A stretch of DNA of 64,000 nt from Teichococcus vastitatis (GTDB lineage: Bacteria > Pseudomonadota > Alphaproteobacteria > Acetobacterales > Acetobacteraceae), in the NCBI RefSeq assembly GCF_003604215.1, contig NZ_QXGS01000005.1, forward strand, positions 166,177 through 230,176, read 5' to 3'. The notes beneath the pieces were generated by a model. It searched no databases. It worked only from the letters and a program-made list of their open reading frames with translations, and was not told where the DNA came from. The position numbers and the translations under genes were made by a program. Shown here in pieces: positions 34,477 to 43,190 of this stretch; position 1 is the first letter of the stretch, and each line of letters opens with the position of its first letter.

Positions 34477-37400
34477 ATGGACGGGCTGCCTGGTGCCGAT
34501 CACTCCCTCCTGCACGCCGTCGGCGTCAGCGAGCGGCAATCGATGTGGAGCGACATCTCGCAGATGCAGGCGTTCCGCCTGCATCTGGCCGAGCGCGGCG
34601 CCGCATGGGCGCAGGAGCACGAGGATTTCCATGCCGCGTCGGTGCGGCATTTCCGCGCCTTCTGGCGCGAGTTCCTGCACTGGTCGCAGCTGGAACATGG
34701 CGGCAGCGTCGCGCAGGTTTGCACCAGCGACACGGCCGAGGCGGCGCTGTTCTTTCCGTCGGTGCAGTTGAACTACGCCGCCAGCCTGCTGTCGCGCCGC
34801 TGGTCCGATGATCTGCCCGCCGTGACGGCGCTGGGCGGGGCCACGGGTCCGGTTCGGCTGAGCCGCGGCGCGCTGCGGCACCGCGTGTCGGCCCTGGCAA
34901 CAGCGCTCCATCAGCTCGGCATCCGCCCCGGCGACCACGTGGTCGGCGTGATGCGCAACGATGCCGAGGCGGTGACTGCGGCACTGGCCGCCACCGCCAT
35001 CGGCGCGACCCTGGCCACCGCCGCTCCCGAGATGGGCAGCGAGGCGATCCTCGACCGCTTCGCGCCGCTGCGGCCGCGCCTGCTGTTCGCGCATCTGGCA
35101 CCCGCGCCGCATGACCAGGGCGAAGCGCTGGCCCAGCGCGTCGCCGCCATTGCCGGCGCCCTGGAGGATTGCGCCACGCTGGTCGCGCTGGATGACGCGC
35201 CGATACCCGACGGGCTGCGGCAGCCGGTGCTGCGCGCCGCGGCACTCTACGACACCGCTCCGGAAGCGGACGCTGCCGGGTGGCCGCAATTGCCGTTCAA
35301 CCACCCGCTCTTCGTGTTGTTCTCCTCCGGCACCACGGGCCGGCCGAAATGCATCGTTCATGGCGCCGGCGGCACCCTGATCGAACATGTCAAGGAGCAC
35401 CGGCTGCACTGCGACCTGCGCCCGGGCGACCGGCTGTTCTTCCAGACCGGCTGCGGCTGGATGATGTGGAACTGGCAGCTTTCCGCCCTGGCCTCGGGCG
35501 CCGAGATCATTCTCTACAGTGGCGCCGTCACCGAGACCGACCGGTTCTGGCGCATCGTCGCGGAACAGCAGGCGACGCTGTTCGGCACCAGCCCGCCCTA
35601 TTTGCGCATGAGCGCCGCCGCCGGGCTGGAGCCCGGCCGCGACCTGGATCTCACGGCGCTGCGCGGCGTGCTCACCACCGGCTCCGTGCTGGAGGAGGCG
35701 CAGCACCTCTGGGTGCATCGCCACGTGAAGCCGGTGCCGGTGCAATCCATCTCCGGTGGCACCGACATCATCGGCTGCTTCGTGCTCGGCCATCCGCACC
35801 GCCCCGAGATTCCCGGCCAGATCCAGAGCCGTAGCCTGGCGCTCGACGTGCGCATGCGCTCGGCCGAGGGCGATGACGTACCCGGCGCGGTGGGTGAGCT
35901 GATCTGCGCCAATCCCTTCCCCTCGCGCCCGCTCGGCTTCTTCGGCGACACCGGCGGCGAGCGCTTCCACGAGGCGTATTTCAGCCAGAATCCCGGTGTG
36001 TGGACGCATGGCGACCTGGCGGAGATCACGCCCGAGGGCGGCATCCGCATGCATGGCCGCTCGGACGGCGTGATGAAGATCCGCGGCATCCGCATCGGTC
36101 CCGCGGAAATCTACCGTGTGGTCTGCCGCTTTCCGGAAGTGCGCGACGCCATGGTGGTGGCGCAGCGCCAGCCCGACGGCGATCGCGCGGTGCTGGCCCT
36201 GGTGCTGGAACAGGGCACGCGGCTGACCCCTGCTCTGGTTACGGCGCTGCGCCGCGCCCTGGTGCATGAGGCGTCCGCCGCGCATGTGCCGGAAGTGGTG
36301 ATGCAGGTGGATGCGCTGCCGGTCACCCATACCGGCAAGCCATCCGAAGCAGCTATGCGCGACGCGGTGAACGGCGTGCCGGTGCGCAACATCGCCGCAC
36401 TGGCCAATCCCGGCTGCATCGATGCGCTGGCGAACCACCCCGGATTGCGCGGCAACCATGCAATCGACCTCGGCGACCGGGCAGAGGCCGACACCGAAAG
36501 CTTCCTGCGCGCGCTGTGGGAGGAACTGCTGGGCGTGTCGCCGATCGGCCGTGACGAGGATTTCTTCGCACTGGGCGGCCATTCCCTGCTGGCGGGGCGG
36601 CTGTTCGGCGAGATCGAGCAGCGGCGCGGCCTGCGGCTGCCCATCGCCACGCTGTTCGGGGCGCCCACCATCGCGGCGCTCGCCGCCGTGCTCGACGCGC
36701 CGCAGCGCGACGGCACGCAGCGCCTTGTGGCGATGCGTGCCGCAGCAGGCAGCACGAAGCCGCCCTTGTTCCTGGTGCACAGCATGGCCGGGCGCATGCT
36801 GGAACTCTGGGCGCTGCAACGCGCCCTGACGACGCCGCGCGCGGTGTTCGGCATCGAGGCGCGCGGCTTCGAATCCGGCATGGCTGCGCAATCCTGCGTC
36901 CACGACATGGCCGCCGACTACATCCGGGTGATGCGCACGCAGCAGCCGCAAGGGCCCTACACCATCGGCGGCTATTCCTTTGGCGGGCTGGTGGCGCTGG
37001 AGATGGCGCAGCAGCTGCGCGCCGCGGGGGAGACGGTGGAGCAGCTGATCATCATGGACGCCATGGTGCATCCGGCGCGGCTGCCGGCGCCGCAGCGCCT
37101 CAGCCATCTGCTGACGCGGCCGGGGCGCGATCTCCGGGCGCTGCTCAGCGCGCCGCCCGGGCAGCGGCTGGACTGGATCGCCAAGAAGCTGATCGTGGCC
37201 ACCGACCGGGTGCGGGTGAAGCTCGGCCAGCCCGCGCGGCGTCTCGACCTGGTGGGCAACCTGGTGGAGGAAGCCCACCTGCCGGATGATCTGCGCCGGG
37301 TGCGCGGCGGCATGCTGACCGCCGCGCGCAACTACCGTCCCCAGCCCTATGCGGGAATGATGACGCTGATCCATCCGGAGCAGCAGGGTAACCAGAACAT

Positions 37401-37533
37401 GCTGCGGCTGTGGCGCAAGCTGGCGCGCGGCGGGCTGACGGTGCGGGCGGTGCAGGGCGACCACTTCACCATGATCCTGCCGGCCGAGGTCGCGTCCCTG
37501 GCCGCGGCGCTGGATGCGTCCCTGGCGGCTTGA
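34477..37533 (+). CDS. Adenylation-carrier-thioesterase protein with acetoacetyl-CoA-synthetase-type adenylation domain
   Basis: This 1018-residue protein joins three domains. Residues 1-660 form an acyl-activating domain of acetoacetyl-CoA-synthetase type (N-terminal cap, SSGTTGRPK at 283-291, GCGWMMWNWQLSALASGA, GRSDGVMKIRGIRIGPAEIY, catalytic Lys621 in THTGKPSE). About 675-745 is a carrier domain with phosphopantetheine Ser703 in LGGHSLLAG. About 765-1018 is a type I thioesterase with Ser834 (GYSFGG), Asp861 and His996 (GDHF). The expected result is activation of a beta-keto or similar acid, loading on the carrier and release or self-condensation by the thioesterase. The A-T-TE order matches furanone and quinone synthetases such as RalA and atromentin synthetase, which use ordinary A domains. 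GGAG lies six bases before ATG 34477; ATG 34474 is possible. The transferase gene upstream would activate Ser703. Confidence 0.87.
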   Translation: MDGLPGADHSLLHAVGVSERQSMWSDISQMQAFRLHLAERGAAWAQEHEDFHAASVRHFRAFWREFLHWSQLEHGGSVAQVCTSDTAEAALFFPSVQLNYAASLLSRRWSDDLPAVTALGGATGPVRLSRGALRHRVSALATALHQLGIRPGDHVVGVMRNDAEAVTAALAATAIGATLATAAPEMGSEAILDRFAPLRPRLLFAHLAPAPHDQGEALAQRVAAIAGALEDCATLVALDDAPIPDGLRQPVLRAAALYDTAPEADAAGWPQLPFNHPLFVLFSSGTTGRPKCIVHGAGGTLIEHVKEHRLHCDLRPGDRLFFQTGCGWMMWNWQLSALASGAEIILYSGAVTETDRFWRIVAEQQATLFGTSPPYLRMSAAAGLEPGRDLDLTALRGVLTTGSVLEEAQHLWVHRHVKPVPVQSISGGTDIIGCFVLGHPHRPEIPGQIQSRSLALDVRMRSAEGDDVPGAVGELICANPFPSRPLGFFGDTGGERFHEAYFSQNPGVWTHGDLAEITPEGGIRMHGRSDGVMKIRGIRIGPAEIYRVVCRFPEVRDAMVVAQRQPDGDRAVLALVLEQGTRLTPALVTALRRALVHEASAAHVPEVVMQVDALPVTHTGKPSEAAMRDAVNGVPVRNIAALANPGCIDALANHPGLRGNHAIDLGDRAEADTESFLRALWEELLGVSPIGRDEDFFALGGHSLLAGRLFGEIEQRRGLRLPIATLFGAPTIAALAAVLDAPQRDGTQRLVAMRAAAGSTKPPLFLVHSMAGRMLELWALQRALTTPRAVFGIEARGFESGMAAQSCVHDMAADYIRVMRTQQPQGPYTIGGYSFGGLVALEMAQQLRAAGETVEQLIIMDAMVHPARLPAPQRLSHLLTRPGRDLRALLSAPPGQRLDWIAKKLIVATDRVRVKLGQPARRLDLVGNLVEEAHLPDDLRRVRGGMLTAARNYRPQPYAGMMTLIHPEQQGNQNMLRLWRKLARGGLTVRAVQGDHFTMILPAEVASLAAALDASLAA

Positions 37534-37543
37534 GCCGCCAGGG
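37520..37543. terminator. Stem-loop across the A-T-TE stop codon
   Basis: A perfect 10-bp stem (CCCTGGCGGC and its complement) with a TTGA loop spans the stop codon at 37531-37533 and lies between convergent genes. There is no T-run, so bidirectional termination is likely but not certain. Confidence 0.5.
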
Positions 37544-37557
37544 GGTTCCGCAGGGCC

Positions 37558-38613
37558 TCAGCGCGCCGTCTTCGGCGTCCGCAGGCCCCGCGGGCCGTCG
37601 CGATAGGTCGCCTGCCGCTCCAGCATCCAGCCGGGGTATTCCGGCGGCAGCTGGCTGACGGCCTCCAGCGCCGCCAGATCCTCGCCGCTCAGCCGCAGGT
37701 CTGTGGCGCCGAGATTCTCCGCCAGCTGCTCGGGCCGCTTGGCGCCGATGATGACGCTGGTCACCGCTTCCTGGTGCAGCAGCCAGGCAAGCGCCACCTG
37801 CGCCATCGTCGCGGCGTGACGGGCCGCAACCTCGCGCAGCACGTCGATCACGGCATGGCCTCGCTCCGGATCCACGGGCGGGAAATTGAAGCTGGCGCGG
37901 CGGCCATCCGGTGCCGCCTGGGCGGCACGATCGTACTTGCCGGACAGAAAGCCTCCGGCCAGCGGGCTCCAGACCATCAGCCCGACTCCTTCCGATTTCA
38001 GCATGGGGATCACCTCCCGCTCCAGGTCACGTCCCGCGAGGGTGTAGTAGGCCTGCAGCGAGGCCACGGGCGCGAAGCCGCGGCGCTCCGCGATCCCGGC
38101 CGCCTTGGCCACCTGCCACGCGGCCCAGTTGGACAGGCCGACGTAGCGCACGAGCCCCTGCCGCACGAGCTGGTCCAGCGCGCCCAGCGTTTCCTCGACC
38201 GGCACTGCTGGGTCGAAGCCGTGGATCTGGTAAAGGTCGATATGGTCCAGCTGCAGCCGCCGCAGGCTGGCCTTGGCCTGGTCCAGGATGTGGCCGCGCC
38301 CGGCGCCCGCGTTGTTCGGCCCCGGCCCCATCCGGCCGAGCACCTTGGTGGCGATCACCACCTCCTCCCGCGCCACGCCCAGGTTGCGCAGCGATTGGCC
38401 AAGGATCCGCTCCGACAGGCCTTCAGCATAAACGTTTGCGGTGTCGATGAGATTGACGCCGGCTTCCAGCGCGGCGCGCACCAGCGCATCCGCCTCCCGC
38501 TGCTGCAGGGCGCCGATCTGCCGCCACATCCCCTCGCCACCGCCAAAGGTCATGGTGCCCAGGCACAACTCGGAGACGAACAGGCCGGTGCGGCCGAGTG
38601 GCTTATATTGCAT
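37558..38613 (-). CDS. Aldo/keto reductase
   Basis: The 351-residue NADPH-dependent reductase has the TIM-barrel family motifs: MQYKPLGRTGLFVSELCLGT, the catalytic Asp and Tyr in LIDTANVYAEGLSE, Lys in ATKVLGRMG and His in YQIHGFDP, then VRYVGLSNWAAWQ. It reduces aldehydes or ketones; the exact substrate is unknown. It is divergent from an AraC-type regulator gene with 153 bases between starts. In enteric bacteria an analogous AraC regulator (YqhC) controls aldehyde reductases, which makes co-regulation plausible here. Confidence 0.91.
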   Translation of the reverse strand: MQYKPLGRTGLFVSELCLGTMTFGGGEGMWRQIGALQQREADALVRAALEAGVNLIDTANVYAEGLSERILGQSLRNLGVAREEVVIATKVLGRMGPGPNNAGAGRGHILDQAKASLRRLQLDHIDLYQIHGFDPAVPVEETLGALDQLVRQGLVRYVGLSNWAAWQVAKAAGIAERRGFAPVASLQAYYTLAGRDLEREVIPMLKSEGVGLMVWSPLAGGFLSGKYDRAAQAAPDGRRASFNFPPVDPERGHAVIDVLREVAARHAATMAQVALAWLLHQEAVTSVIIGAKRPEQLAENLGATDLRLSGEDLAALEAVSQLPPEYPGWMLERQATYRDGPRGLRTPKTAR

Positions 38614-38766
38614 GCGATCTGCTCCGTTCCACGCGCAGGGGCTCGCCCCACGCCTGACCCGTGAGGTGGCTCCGGCAGCTGCTGGGACCAATCCCGATCC
38701 TGGCATCCTCTTGCACGATCCTCTCACCCGGCCCATCTGGCGGCACACACGAAGGCGGAGCCTTGC

Positions 38767-39696
38767 ATGACCCTGCTGGCGGAGATGGCCGCCCTGGCGC
38801 TGCGGCATGCGCCGGAATGCGGCCGCACCAGCCCGGCGCCCGGCCTGTTGCTGATGCGCGCCGACGGCACCACCGGGCCGGTGGGCGGCCTGTACGGCCC
38901 CTCGCTCTGCGTGGTGCTGCAAGGCGCCAAGCGCACCAGCCTCGGCAGCAGGAGCTTCCGCTACGATGCCGGCAAGTACCTCGTCGCGTCGGTCGATCTT
39001 CCCGTCACCGGCCGCATCATCGAGGCGTCGCCGCGGCAGCCCTACCTGGCCATGGCATTGTCCATCGATGCCGCCAGCCTCTCCGCCCTGCTGCTGGAGA
39101 ACGAGGCCGACACCGCGGCGCCGCCCGCACCCGGCCTAGCCATCTGCACGCTGGAGGCGGAGCTGGCCGAGCCGCTGCTGCGCCTGCTGCGGCTGCTTGA
39201 CCGGCCGCGCGACATTCCGGCGCTGCTGCCGCTGCTCAGCCGGGAGATCCTGTACCGGCTCCTGCAGGGTCCGCAGCGCGGCATGCTGCGGCAGCTGGCG
39301 TTGGCCGGCAGCCCGACGGCGCGCATCGCCCGTGCCATCGGCTGGATCCGTGAACATTACGACGCGCCGCTGCGCATCGAGGCGCTGGCGCGGCTGGCGC
39401 ATATGAGCCCCTCCACCTTCCATCGCCACTTCAGGGCGGTGACGGCGCTGACGCCGCTGCAGTTCCAGAAGCAGCTGCGGCTTCAGGAGGCGCGCCGCCG
39501 CCTGCTCGCCGGCGAGGCGGAGATCGCCTCGGTCGGCTTCGCCCTCGGCTATGAGAGCCCGTCGCAGTTCAGCCGCGAATACCGCCGCCTGTTCGGCGAG
39601 CCGCCGGGCCGCGACGGCGCGGCGCTGCGCGCGGCGCTGGGTCCCGCCGGCACCACCGCAGACCCGGCCGCGCTGGCGGCGGTGCAGCAGGGCTGA
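38767..39696 (+). CDS. AraC-family transcriptional regulator (YqhC-like)
   Basis: The 309-residue protein has an N-terminal AraC_N-type sensory domain (PSLCVVLQGAKRTSLGSRSFRYD split: PSLCVVLQGAK, FRYDAGKYLV) and a C-terminal double helix-turn-helix (IEALARLAHMSPSTFHRHFR; ASVGFALGYESPSQFSREYR). GGCGGAG lies seven bases before ATG 38767. The N-terminal type is the one found in YqhC, an aldehyde-responsive activator. The adjacent divergent aldo/keto reductase gene is the likely target. Confidence 0.9.
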   Translation: MTLLAEMAALALRHAPECGRTSPAPGLLLMRADGTTGPVGGLYGPSLCVVLQGAKRTSLGSRSFRYDAGKYLVASVDLPVTGRIIEASPRQPYLAMALSIDAASLSALLLENEADTAAPPAPGLAICTLEAELAEPLLRLLRLLDRPRDIPALLPLLSREILYRLLQGPQRGMLRQLALAGSPTARIARAIGWIREHYDAPLRIEALARLAHMSPSTFHRHFRAVTALTPLQFQKQLRLQEARRRLLAGEAEIASVGFALGYESPSQFSREYRRLFGEPPGRDGAALRAALGPAGTTADPAALAAVQQG

Positions 39697-39763
39697 ACCG
39701 CGCAGGCGCCACGCCGTCCTGTTTGCGCTACCGCGGCGCGGCATCCTTCTGCATCATCCGGCG

Positions 39764-41422
39764 ATGCGACATCTCCTTGCCGTGCTTCTGGCCCTCCTCC
39801 TGTTCACCCTGCCGGCCGCCGCCCAGGCACCGCGCGACAGCCTGGTGATCGGCCTCAGCCAGTACCCGTCGAACTTCCACCCCAACATCGAGAACATGGC
39901 GGCCAAGGCGTACATCCTCGGCTTCGCCCTGCATCCGGTGACCGCCTACGACGCGGAATGGAAGCAGAGCTGCATCGCCTGCACGCGGCTGCCGAGCCTG
40001 GAGAATGGCGACGCGGTGCTGGAAACCACGCCGGACGGCAAGCCGGGCATCCGCGTCACCTGGCAGCTGCGGCCGGACTGGAAGTGGGGCGACGGCACGC
40101 CCGTCACGCCGGAGGATTTCCGCTTCGCCTGGGAGGCCGGCCGCGCCTTCGAGACCGGCCTCGGTCCGGCCGAGTTCTATCGTTCGGCCTACCGCTTCGA
40201 GAGCGCCGGCCCGCACAGCATCACCCTGCATTTCGACAAGGTAACCTTCGACTATGCCGGGCTCGGCCAGTTCCAACCGCTGCCGGCGCGCATCGAGCGG
40301 CCGATCTGGGAAGCGGACCGCGCGAATTACCGCACCCGCTCCGCCTATGAGACCGACACCACCAACGCCGCCTTGTATAACGGTCCGTACCGCATCGCCG
40401 CGGTGCAGCCGGGCGCCGGCGTGACGCTGGAGCGCAACCCGCATTGGGGCGGCCCGGCTCCCGCCTTCAACCGCATCCAGCTGCGCACAGTGGAAAACAA
40501 CGCGGCGCTGGAGGCACAGCTGCTCGCCGGCCAGATCGACATGGTTGCCGGCGAACTCGGCCTGCCGCTGGAGCAGGCGACGGCCCTGCAGCGCCGCACC
40601 GGCGGGCGCTTCCGCTTCCACTACAATCCCGGCCTCACCTACGAGCACATCGACCTCAACCTGGAGAACCCGGTGCTGGCCGATCGCCGCGTGCGGCAGG
40701 CGCTGCTGCACGCCGCTGACCGGGCGCAGATCGTGGCGCGGCTATTCGGCGGACAACAGGAGGTGGCGCATGGCGGCGTGCACCCGCGCGACGCCGGCTT
40801 CGATCCCGGCATTCCGCAATATCCCTTCGATCCGGCGCGCGCCCGCGCCCTGCTGGACGAGGCCGGCTGGACGTCCGGTGCCGGCGGCCTGCGCCGCAAC
40901 GCCGCAGGCGAAACACTGTCCTTCGACTTCATGACCACCGCCGGCAACCGCACGCGCGAACAGGTGCAGCAGATCCTGGCGGGCATGTGGAAAACCATCG
41001 GCGTCGATGCGCGCATCCGCAACGAGCCACCGCGCGTGTTCTTTGCCGAAACCGTGTCGAAGCGGCGCTACGGCGGCGCGGCGATGTTCGCCTGGGTCAG
41101 CAGCCCAGAGAACGTGCCGCGCACCATCCTGCATTCGGATGAGATCGCCACCGCCGCCCGCAACTGGTCCGGCCAGAACTACACCGGATACAAGGATGCC
41201 GAGGTGGACCGGCTGATCGAGGCGCTGCCGCTGGAACTGGACGCAAACAAGCGCCGCCCGCTCTGGGCCGGGTTGCAGCGGCGCGTCGCCACCGATCTGC
41301 CTTCCCTTCCGCTGTGGCACCGCTCGGACGCGCATGTCTGGCCGCAATGGCTGGACGGCGTGACGCCCACCGGCCACCAGAACTATTCCTCCTTATGGGT
41401 GACGCAATGGCGGGTGCGCTGA
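39764..41422 (+). CDS. Family 5 extracellular solute-binding protein (second system)
   Basis: The 552-residue precursor has a strong signal peptide (MRHLLAVLLALLLFTLPAAA, cleaved near AQA). SBP_bac_5 segments follow: GIRVTWQLRPDWKWGDGTPV, PEDFRFAWEAG, YNGPYRI and DRRVRQALLHAADRAQI. It is the binding component of a second peptide-type importer and overlaps the next permease gene by 16 bases. The start at ATG 39764 matches the signal peptide. It has low similarity to the binding protein at 7710-9320, so it likely recognises something else. Confidence 0.89.
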   Translation: MRHLLAVLLALLLFTLPAAAQAPRDSLVIGLSQYPSNFHPNIENMAAKAYILGFALHPVTAYDAEWKQSCIACTRLPSLENGDAVLETTPDGKPGIRVTWQLRPDWKWGDGTPVTPEDFRFAWEAGRAFETGLGPAEFYRSAYRFESAGPHSITLHFDKVTFDYAGLGQFQPLPARIERPIWEADRANYRTRSAYETDTTNAALYNGPYRIAAVQPGAGVTLERNPHWGGPAPAFNRIQLRTVENNAALEAQLLAGQIDMVAGELGLPLEQATALQRRTGGRFRFHYNPGLTYEHIDLNLENPVLADRRVRQALLHAADRAQIVARLFGGQQEVAHGGVHPRDAGFDPGIPQYPFDPARARALLDEAGWTSGAGGLRRNAAGETLSFDFMTTAGNRTREQVQQILAGMWKTIGVDARIRNEPPRVFFAETVSKRRYGGAAMFAWVSSPENVPRTILHSDEIATAARNWSGQNYTGYKDAEVDRLIEALPLELDANKRRPLWAGLQRRVATDLPSLPLWHRSDAHVWPQWLDGVTPTGHQNYSSLWVTQWRVR

Positions 41423-42351
41423 ACCTGCTGCTGTGGCGGATGCCGCAGATGGCCATCACGTTGGTGCTGTTGTCGCTGGCCGCCTGGTTTTCCATCGGGC
41501 TGATGCCGGGCGATCCGGTGTCGCTGGCGATGATCTCCGACCCGCGGCTCACGCCCGCCGACATCGAGCGGCTGCGCGCGCTGCACGGCCTCGACCAGTC
41601 TCTGATCGCCCGCTATCTCGCCTGGGCCGGCGGCGTGCTGCGGGGGGAGTTCGGTTATTCGCGCCTGTTCGCCCAGCCGGTGTGGCGGGTGCTGTGGCCG
41701 GCGCTGCTCTCCACCCTGGCGCTGGTCGGCACGGCGGTGCTGCTGGCAGCCGGGCTCGGCATCGCATTGGGGGCGCTGGCGGCCCTCCGGCCGCGCGCCG
41801 CACCGGTGGTCGACGGCTTGGCGCTGCTGGCGCAGGCGGTGCCCTCCTTCTGGCTCGGCATCCTGCTGATCATCCTGTTCGCGGTGCGGCTTGGCTGGCT
41901 GCCGGCGGGCGGCGCGCCGGATGCGGGCCATTCCGCCCTGCCTTTCCTGGTGCTGCCGGTGGCCACCATCGCCTTCGGCCAGATGGCGGGCTATGCGCGT
42001 CACGCCGCCGCGGCGTTGTCCGCCGAATTGTCCCGCCCGCACATCACCAGCGCCCGCGCCCGCGGCGCCGGGGAACGGCGCCTGCTCTGGCACCATGCCT
42101 TGCCCAACGCCGCCGTGCCGCTGCTGACGCTGCTGGCCCTCGATGCCGGGGCGCTGGTGTCGGGCGCGCTGGTGACAGAAACCGTGTTCGCCCGCCCCGG
42201 CATGGGCAAGCTGCTCTACGACGCGGTGATGGGCAATGACTACAACTTGGCGCTGCTGGCGCTGCTGCTGGTCGCACTGGTGACCATGCTAGCGACGCTG
42301 CTGGCGGATCTGGCGCAGCGCTGGATCGATCCCCGGATCGGTGAGCGATGA
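41407..42351 (+). CDS. ABC transporter permease (DppB type, second system)
   Basis: The 314-residue membrane protein has the DppB-type first helix (MPQMAITLVLLSLAAWFSIG), LMPGDPVSLAM, GEFGYSRLF and an EAA loop (ITSARARGAGERRLLWHHAL). ATG 41407 is used; ATG 41395 in frame would add four residues. It overlaps both neighbours. The NxxxPxDP region seen in many DppB proteins is reduced to MPGDP. Confidence 0.88.
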   Translation: MAGALNLLLWRMPQMAITLVLLSLAAWFSIGLMPGDPVSLAMISDPRLTPADIERLRALHGLDQSLIARYLAWAGGVLRGEFGYSRLFAQPVWRVLWPALLSTLALVGTAVLLAAGLGIALGALAALRPRAAPVVDGLALLAQAVPSFWLGILLIILFAVRLGWLPAGGAPDAGHSALPFLVLPVATIAFGQMAGYARHAAAALSAELSRPHITSARARGAGERRLLWHHALPNAAVPLLTLLALDAGALVSGALVTETVFARPGMGKLLYDAVMGNDYNLALLALLLVALVTMLATLLADLAQRWIDPRIGER

Positions 42352-43175
42352 CGCGCCTGCATCTGGGCCTCGCCCTGCTGCTGCTGCTGCTGCTGGCCGC
42401 GGTGGCGGCACCCTGGGCGCAAGCTTGGCTCGGGACCGATCCCTTCGCGCCCGACCTGTTCGCCCGCTATGCCGGGCCGTCACCGGATCATCCCCTCGGC
42501 GCCGACGAGTTGGGCCGCGACCTGCTGCTGCGGCTGCTCTACGGCGCCCAGGTTTCGCTCGGTGTCGGGCTGGCGGCGGCGCTGGCGGCCAGCGTGCTGG
42601 GCACCGCGCTCGGTCTGCTGGCGGCTTGGCGCGGCGGCTGGGTGGACGCGGTGCTGATGCGGTTGGCGGACGGACTGCTGGCGCTGCCCGCATTGCCGAT
42701 TCTGGTGCTGCTGGCCGCGATGGACCCGGCGAAGCTCGGCCTGCCGCGCGGCGAGGCCGCCACCGACATGCTGCGCATCGTGGCCATTCTGGTGATCTTC
42801 GGCTGGGTCGGCGTGGCGCGGCTGGCGCGCGCAGGCGCGCTGTCGCTGCTGGCCACCGATTACATCCGCGCGGCGCGGGCGCTGGGCGTCACCGAGGCGC
42901 GGCTGCTGTGGCGGCACGTGTTGCCGGGCCTGGCCGCACCGGTGGCGGTGGCCTGCGCCCTCGCCGTGGCCGGAGCCATCCTGACCGAAAGCGTGCTGAG
43001 TTTCCTCGGCCTCGGTATCCAGCCGCCCAGCCCGTCCTGGGGCAACATGCTGGCCAACGCGCAGGAAGCGGTGTTCGAGGCGCCGCTGGCCGCGCTGTGG
43101 CCGGGACTGGCGATCCTGCTGGCGGTCGCGGGATGCGCGCTGGTGGCGGACGGCGTGGCGCGGCGCGGCCGCTGA
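42348..43175 (+). CDS. ABC transporter permease (DppC type, second system)
   Basis: The 275-residue permease begins with a hydrophobic helix (LGLALLLLLLLAAVAAPWA), has HPLGADELGRDLLLRLLYGA and the EAA loop (IRAARALGVTEARLLWRHVLPG). It overlaps the DppB-type gene by ATGA. The set ends here: no ATPase gene follows, and the next gene is convergent. It may borrow the DppD/DppF-type ATPases from 4194-6259 or others outside the window. Confidence 0.89.
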   Translation: MTRLHLGLALLLLLLLAAVAAPWAQAWLGTDPFAPDLFARYAGPSPDHPLGADELGRDLLLRLLYGAQVSLGVGLAAALAASVLGTALGLLAAWRGGWVDAVLMRLADGLLALPALPILVLLAAMDPAKLGLPRGEAATDMLRIVAILVIFGWVGVARLARAGALSLLATDYIRAARALGVTEARLLWRHVLPGLAAPVAVACALAVAGAILTESVLSFLGLGIQPPSPSWGNMLANAQEAVFEAPLAALWPGLAILLAVAGCALVADGVARRGR

Positions 43176-43190
43176 CCGCGCCGCTTGCCC

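Noticed and set aside
34216-37464. Long open - strand frame opposite the A-T-TE gene
   Set aside because: Composition is arginine-, glutamine- and histidine-rich with no recognisable motif; the + strand gene explains the open frame.
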